This document shows positions 58,601 through 64,000 of a DNA stretch of 64,000 bases, piece by piece. Both the position numbers and the translations under genes were made by a program. Origin of the DNA: Macrophomina tecta (Eukaryota; Ascomycota; Dothideomycetes; Botryosphaeriales; Botryosphaeriaceae). The number at the start of each line of letters is the position of its first letter. Position 1 is the first letter of the stretch. The notes below the pieces were generated by a model. The model was not told where the DNA came from, did not search any database, and saw only the letters and a list, made by a program, of their open reading frames with translations. Location of the stretch: positions 2,852,001-2,916,000 of the forward strand of contig JAKSGN010000041.1 in the NCBI GenBank assembly GCA_024180945.1, given 5' to 3'.

Positions 58601-59520
58601 TTCGCTGGCGGCGAGCGCCGTCTGGGAACCGGTGATGGGGACCTCCTTGAGCGTGGGGTGGGAGAGCGGCCTGGTTGTCGTGATGTCCGCACGTCCGATT
58701 CCCGCTCCCTCTTTGAGCTCGTGCCACCTGTATCCCTGTAATGCCTGCGTCTATCCTCAACCGAAGGAGTGCGTCTGCGGTGGGTGTGCCGCCGAGATGG
58801 AGAACGGTGCGGGGACTCGGGTCGCCTGGTTCGCTCGCGTCTGTCGGGCGAGGTGGATCGTTTGCGGTGCCTTGAGGGAGAGGCAGCTCGTCTGTAGTGC
58901 GAGTCGGCGGAGCGAGAACGTCTGCGCGTCGACGAGGGTATGTAGGAGTCGAGGGACGAGCGACGGGTTGCTGTTCGATCGCCGCGGCTGGGTCGCGGAG
59001 AGGAGGTGGTGTCGGGAAGCTTGCCTGCCGCACGGGGCCGTTCGGGCGATCTCTCGAGGCTGGAGCTGCGATGACGCTTGGAGCGCCTGTGGTGGTCCCT
59101 GGCGCTTGATGGGCTGATGCTCCGTCGTCGTTTCGCTGATGGAGGCGAGTCGTGTCGGTGCCTGTGTTCGTGCGAGGTCCTTTCTCCACCCGGCGCTCTG
59201 TTCCTGGACGGTCGGTAAAGGTCGTCTTTTGGATCTCTTGGCGTGGGAGACCGTCTCTCTCGACTGCGGCGCGGCCTTCTGCTGCGACTCCTCTCGCGCT
59301 CGCGAGACCGGGAGCGGCGGCGAGAGATAGGGGTGGTGTGTTCGGATGGCGAGTGTCGACCTGTGGCGGTCCTATCGTGGGCTCGTCCACGGCGCGCTGG
59401 AGCTGGCGAGCGTCCCCGCTCGCGGGACAAACTGCGATCAACTGGAGCCCTACCTCTGGCGGTCCTGGGAGCTGGATCCTCGGGTCGCCACTGATCTATC
59501 AACGGCGTTGACCCAGCCAT
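55679..59520 (-). CDS. CTK1: RNA polymerase II CTD kinase catalytic subunit Ctk1 (CDK12/13-like)
   Basis: Two exons, 59520-58196 and 58145-55679, with a 50-nt intron. The product is about 1263 residues. The start is MAGSTPLIDQW. The first ~440 residues are an RS/R-rich disordered domain (SRRRSRSRERERSRSRRPRR). A Tyr/Pro/Gln-rich part follows, then a repeat of RRLDD units. The kinase domain lies near residues 863-1150: GSGTYGKVFKA (Gly loop), VALKKIRME (Lys), FPVTAIREIKLL (cyclin-binding helix of the PITAIRE type), LHRDIKAANIL (catalytic loop), KLADFGLARFY and VITIWYRSPELLLG (activation segment). This set identifies Ctk1/CDK12, which phosphorylates Ser2 of the polymerase tail with cyclin Ctk2 and Ctk3. 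The C-terminus is Lys/Arg/Glu-rich. RS-rich N-termini are known in animal CDK12; here it is unusually long for a fungal Ctk1. Antisense ORFs over exon 1 are shadows. Confidence 0.94.
57105..57290 (-). repeat. 15-bp minisatellite encoding RRLDD units in CTK1
   Basis: On the coding strand about twelve imperfect copies of a 15-nt unit encode D-D-R-R-L with variants (RRTDG, RRSVD, RRLEG). The in-frame 15-bp period means copy-number change keeps the frame. The product is a charged Arg/Asp repeat next to the kinase. Boundaries are approximate. Confidence 0.8.
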
Positions 59521-61703
59521 AGAGATAGTCAGGAAGACATGTGGGCACTCAAGCAAGGTGCAGAGGTGTCGGGCACGCTACGCGAGATGCGAGAAGAAAC
59601 CACACCAAGAAGCAGACTTACCGCAGGGGTGGCAGGACGCTTAGCCGGAGGTGAGCGGTGCAGCGAGCGAGCGACTGCAAGAGTGCCGAGTGCAGCCGTC
59701 GAGCCAGAGCCTGCGTGGATGGAGTGCACGCGGGAGGTGAGGAGCGGCGCGCGCACGAATTGCAGTGAGTGAGGCTCTCAGCAGTCCCGAAGCCGGCTAA
59801 GCGTATCCGTGATCTAGGCGGCACCACTGACTCCAGCGTCCGCCCAGCCTGGCGCAGCTCTGCCTCTCGTCTCTGCCTGCAACCGTGTAGATATTCTCAG
59901 TGTGCCCTCGGCCTGCTGCGATGTGCGTTCGTGATGCCGTCAGTAGTAGTCCAGCGTGGCGGTGCCTTGCGTCGCGTTGCCTTGCCGTTCTGCCGCCACC
60001 CTCCGCCCCGGCGCCCACTCACCCGGCTGCTGCTGCCCCTCCGCTCTCAGATCCGCCTCCTCTATCGAATCGCACGTCTGCTGATTCGCGCGTCTGTCAC
60101 GGGCCAAGCTATCTACGAAATATGCATGCGGAGGGCACAGCAGCCAAAGCGGCCTTTTCGACGCTCTGGACCGCAGCGGCCACAAAACGCCGTCCCACGG
60201 TGCGGAGGGGGCCGTCCGGCTTCCCGAAAACGCAATCCGCCCCTTCACCGCGCGAGGTGTGGGCGCATCCTGGATGATCGTACATGTTCGTCAGCCTCAG
60301 CTGATGAGATTGCTGGCTTGCTCCTGCGGTTGCAGAATAAGTCGGGGATATCGATATGGGCGGCTGAGGAACGGCTTTCTTTGTTGTCGTAGGGGCTTGT
60401 CCGGAGCGAGGATATATTGTATCGACGCGCGGCGGGCTGGACCATAATTTGAACATCTCTGCAAGCTAGGGCAGCTTATCTCAAGCTCATCCCTCCGCGT
60501 AAATCTGCGCCATCCATCTGCCCTCTGACGTAGCAAATGCGGTGTGCAGTGCGATAGTGCTTCATGGACAGCGATTCCCATCGTCGCGCGCTGCTAAATC
60601 CACGGCTGTCGGTTTGGACGAGGGAGCAGTCGTGAAAGTCTCCCATCTGGACGCGTCCGGAAAAACCGGGGTTTCCAAGGCAAAATGGTGACCACATTAA
60701 AGGGGATGTGCATCCACTCGGACAAGATAGAGGGAGACCGCATCAGAGCGTAAGCACCGAGGCGACAGCGACCACTCCCCGTCGTCAAGACGTCCTGCCT
60801 TGCCACGGGCAAGGCGCCAGACTTTGGCAGTTAGTAGATGTGAAAATGCAGACCCAGTTCGTCCCCCTCATCCAGACAGCGACGGCACATGCGAGTGCAT
60901 CCGCAGCAGTCCATGCCTGCTGGCCGGCGGAGCAAAGGCCGCTAAGCCGTTGCCCTGCGCGAAACCGCTGAGGCGACCAGCCAGTCCATCTTCCAGTAAA
61001 CCCATCCTGAACGCAACAAGAGCGTCTCAATATAGTGGTGCAGGCGTGAGGTGAAGGCGGGCGCTTGATCGGCCAGCACCCCGGGGGAGCAGCTCGAGCG
61101 GTGTGGAATAGCAGTGCGACCGCAGGCGCGAGGACGGTCGCCTGGCCGTCACGGCACCCCAACAAGTCGCCGATGGATCAGAACGGCAGTATGGGAGTTA
61201 CATACCAGGACAGCCGGCGGAGGAGGAGACTTTCTGCGATGGGCGGATTCAGGGTGACGGTGGATGTCGGCCCGGGGATGGCTGGCGATGGCAGCGGAGC
61301 AGGTTGTGCAGAGCGGAGTCTCCCTGCGCAGCCCAGCGAAGGCGGCGTCGGCCACAATCACGTGCGGCAATTTGGGGCCCGCCCGAGGCCCTGCAGACGC
61401 GACGGGGGACAGGGATCTGGCAACGTCTTTTCGCCGGAACCCTAGCGAGCGCGAAGGCGCAACTTTCTGCCCGCCGCCAAAAGTCCCCGAAGATGTGTCA
61501 TAGCACGACAATCGAATAAGTATCCTGCCCGCTCGCGCCGACCTGCCCTGTGCTCGCCTACCTGAGTTCGCCAGTGACTGCCATGGCTCCGCGTCTGTAG
61601 ACAATACTCATCCCAGCAGCCTCTCTGTACCAGCCCGCCGCTCGACCTGACGTAACCGCCCGGCGTCCGCCCAAAAAATTTACCTCCCGCATTCTCCCGC
61701 GCA
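59521..61703. promoter_or_regulatory. Divergent intergenic region CTK1 / GTP cyclohydrolase I
   Basis: 2.2 kb, GC-rich, between two start codons pointing outward. It must carry both promoters. ORFs of up to 207 codons (59769-60392) are compositionally biased and domainless. No TATA box, RNA gene or repeat was recognised. Confidence 0.45.
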
Positions 61704-62769
61704 ATGGACCCTCAGCAGCCGCTCTCCGCCGTTCCCCCGCACGTCAACGGCAATGGCTCGACGCCAACAGAAGCCAGAGACCGGAGGGAGCGCGAGCATC
61801 TCTTTGCCTCCATTCAGTCGTCTTCGAGCGCCCGCCAGCCCATTGACCTGATCCACCCCAATGGCACCGCCTCCAAGGCTCAGACACCCAATATGGACCA
61901 CGGCAAGAACCATGCGCTGAATGGCATCGTTGAAGAACATGCGCGCGACCCAAGGGATGAAGCCACCCCGCCCACACCGCTGGCCACCAGCCGCCCCCAG
62001 AGTCCCTTTACTCAGCATCCTACGATCGACTTCGACGGCCTCAGCTGGCCCAGTAAGGGACATTCGCCTGTGACTTGAATGCCATAGCTGATGCATTGCC
62101 TAGGTTTGGGAACGCGAGAGCGCAAGGAAGCAACCGAAGAACAGAAGGAGGAGCGCCTCCAGAAACTGTCTGGTGCCGTTCGGACCATTCTCGAATGCCT
62201 GGGGGAGGATCCCAATCGTGAAGGCCTCCTTGAGACTCCAGAACGCTACGCGAAAGCTATGCTGTTCTTTACGAAGGGATACGAGGAGAATCTTTTTGAT
62301 ATTGTCAACAGGGCTGTGTTCCACGAGGACCATGATGAGCTTGTCATTGTAAAGGACATTGAGGTCTTTTCCCTCTGTGAGCACCATCTGGTCCCCTTCA
62401 CTGGAAAGGTAAGACATCCCTCTGTGCTCTCTAGGCCATTATTGCTGATTGTGTGTCAATTAGATGCATATTGGATACATCCCCAACCGTCGCGTCCTTG
62501 GCCTCTCAAAGCTCGCTAGGATCGCCGAAATGTTTGCGCGCAGACTCCAGGTGCAAGAACGATTGACAAAACAAGTTGCGCTTGCGCTGTCGGAAGTTCT
62601 TCAACCTCAGGGTGTCGCTGTCGTCATGGAATCGAGCCATCTCTGCATGGTCATGCGCGGCGTTGAGAAAACTACTTCCACTACCACAACAAGCTGCATG
62701 CTTGGTCGCATGAGGTCGACCGCGAAGACCAGGGAGGAGTTTATGAACTTGGTCCTAGCGCGGCGATGA
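61704..62769 (+). CDS. FOL2: GTP cyclohydrolase I
   Basis: Three exons (61704-62052, 62104-62408, 62464-62769) give 319 residues. The first ~115 residues are a poorly conserved, Ser/Pro-rich extension, as usual in fungi. The catalytic domain follows: [41 protein letters not shown], then [14 protein letters not shown] with Cys208 and the His pair at 210/211, [18 protein letters not shown], and [15 protein letters not shown] with Cys279, the second zinc cysteine. The enzyme opens GTP to 7,8-dihydroneopterin triphosphate, the first step of folate and tetrahydrobiopterin synthesis, as a cytosolic decamer. Both introns are 51-55 nt and rejoin in frame (WP/SLGTRER; FTGK/MHIGY). The protein ends MNLVLARR, typical of the family apart from a short extra tail. 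Confidence 0.95.
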
Positions 62770-63305
62770 ATGCCGTGTCTGGCTTTGCAGTATTGGCGGC
62801 ATAACATTTGATTAATTCCGGGTATGGCGTTCAACATTGGTCAGGTAATGGCGTTTTCCAGGTGTTCATCCACCAGAGGGTAAAGGCGGCGAAAAAAAGA
62901 TACCGTATGTGTTCATATGTTTCTTTACTGTAAGATTTGATGAAAAGTGCCAGTTCATCCTGGCAACGCCCTTCAACAGGCGTCTCCTCCGCTCAACGAG
63001 AGCTACGGGCCGCAAGACAAGTGACAGCAGCTTCGAAAATATAGTATGGGAATTTACTCCTTAGCGAGGGCGAAGTGAAGTGAAGATTCTGCCGTGACTT
63101 ACGTGAACGGGTCACTTCCAACCTCTTGTTTACGTCCCAGTGCAGTTTCACACGCTAAGGCGTTCTATTGTTGTCTCGCTATATTTACTGACCTCAACCG
63201 CTTGACCTCTCAACTTCTCCACTCATAAACTCTAGAACCCCTACCCTACCACTTCAAACCTCTGCGTATCGCTTCTCCCACAACTTTTATTGCACAACAG
63301 AAACG
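62770..63305. other. Intergenic region
   Basis: 536 bp with the GTP cyclohydrolase 3'-UTR and the promoter of the next gene. Pyrimidine-rich DNA directly precedes the next ATG. No other feature. Confidence 0.6.
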
Positions 63306-64000
63306 ATGCCATCGCCGAACCGTATGAACATCCGGCATATACTGAACCCCGAGGGATACAAGGACCACGAACCCGAGCAACACAATGAGATGCCGACGCA
63401 GACTTCCCAGCATCCGCCTTCATCGAACCCTCTGCCTAATCCCCTATCCGGAGGTGAGCAATTTGCCTTCTCCTAACGGACCAGCGCACATGACGTAATC
63501 TCAGCGCAACTTACTACATGTCTATTAGGTCACCTGAAACGCAAAGGCAAACGCCAGGCCAGCAACTCACCTCATCCGGACTCTCCATCACTTACTCTCC
63601 GCCGCAAGCGTACCAAACCGAATTTGAAGATCTCGACAAACACCCTAACCACGAAGCTCTCACCAGTGGAGCCTTCCACTGCGGGGTCGCCTGTCAAGGC
63701 TGCTGGAAATGCGGCAAACATCTCGTTCGGACTGGGCATCGGAGGCCTCGCGTCTGGCACGTCAAACTACCTCAATACCCCCGCTGCTGACTCTGCAAAT
63801 GGCTCTTCCTCCACGAAAGACAAGGGGCCTATGACTTCACTGGCTTCATCCTTCGGACAGCTTTTCCACAACGCCAACGAGGAATCCAAGGACAAAGAGC
63901 GGTGGGTCAAAGATAGGAGCTCCATTGACACCGAGACGGGAGAGAAAAATGCCAGGAACACGAGTGAAAAGGCGGCTGCGGACACTCCAATGGGCAACAC
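63306..64000 (+). CDS. Unidentified gene, 5' part only (cut by right edge)
   Basis: Exon 1 is 63306-63453 (MPSPNRMNIRHILNPEGYKD) and exon 2 starts at 63529 and is open to the edge, with a 75-nt GT-AG intron. The join gives NPLSG/GHLKRKGKRQ. About 206 residues are visible and not recognised. They are polar, with a basic cluster (KRKGKRQ; TLRRKRTKPNLK) that could be a nuclear localisation signal. A Gly/Ser segment (ISFGLGIGGLASGTSNYL) follows, then a charged Ser/Lys/Glu-rich stretch. The frame stays open for 470 bp with coding-like composition. An N-terminal ILNPE motif occurs in some fungal transcription regulators, but this is too weak to name a family. The function-bearing part probably lies beyond the window. 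Confidence 0.65.

Noticed and set aside
58164..59117. 317-codon plus-strand ORF (and a 324-codon minus ORF) over CTK1 exon 1
   Set aside because: Shadow frames of the RS-rich exon; composition is explained by Arg/Ser codons read in other frames.

Overview
The window is nuclear DNA of a filamentous ascomycete (Pezizomycotina; the gene set fits a dothideomycete-like fungus, but the species cannot be fixed from sequence alone). Coding exons are GC-rich. Introns are short (46-190 nt), nearly all GT-AG, and reading frames rejoin exactly across them. Several families are fungal or typical of this group: a DUF3433 membrane protein, an AA11 chitin LPMO, a Mug157/GH125 mannosidase and Cyk3.

I support 15 protein-coding genes (13 complete, 2 cut by the window edges) and two gene relics. 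From left to right: a CID/RS-domain protein (minus, runs off the left edge); a two-unit DUF3433 membrane protein (4.1-8.5 kb); a secreted AA11 LPMO (12.2 kb); a relic of an Ale1-type MBOAT acyltransferase (15.8-16.2 kb); an unidentified coiled-coil protein (16.6-17.7 kb); a RmlD/MAT2B-like reductase (18.8-20.0 kb); a relic joining a P450 N-terminus to a highly-reducing polyketide synthase fragment (21.7-22.8 kb); and the cytokinesis protein Cyk3 (23.5-27.7 kb). A dense block follows at 29-38 kb: Xrn1, Hat2/RBBP4, the complex I zinc subunit NDUFS6 and an Mpp6-like exosome cofactor with a zinc knuckle. Mug157/GH125 lies at 39.2-40.8 kb. A disordered Ser/Pro-rich protein at 47-48.6 kb sits alone between gene-poor stretches of 6.2 and 7.0 kb. 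The CTD kinase Ctk1 (55.7-59.5 kb), GTP cyclohydrolase I (61.7-62.8 kb) and the start of an unidentified gene (63.3 kb to the right edge) close the window.

Functionally it is mostly housekeeping. RNA metabolism is well represented: a CID/RS protein, Xrn1, Mpp6 and Ctk1. Two divergent pairs, XRN1/HAT2 (449 bp apart) and NDUFS6/MPP6 (367 bp apart), share compact intergenic promoters. No operon, rRNA, tRNA, CRISPR array or intact transposon was found. The most interesting items are the two decayed genes, a GC-AG intron in the Mpp6 gene, the Mpp6 plus CCHC architecture, a nested inverted repeat at 43.15-43.21 kb, and a Cyk3 whose transglutaminase-like fold keeps Cys, His and Asp. I did not find a convincing undescribed multi-gene system.
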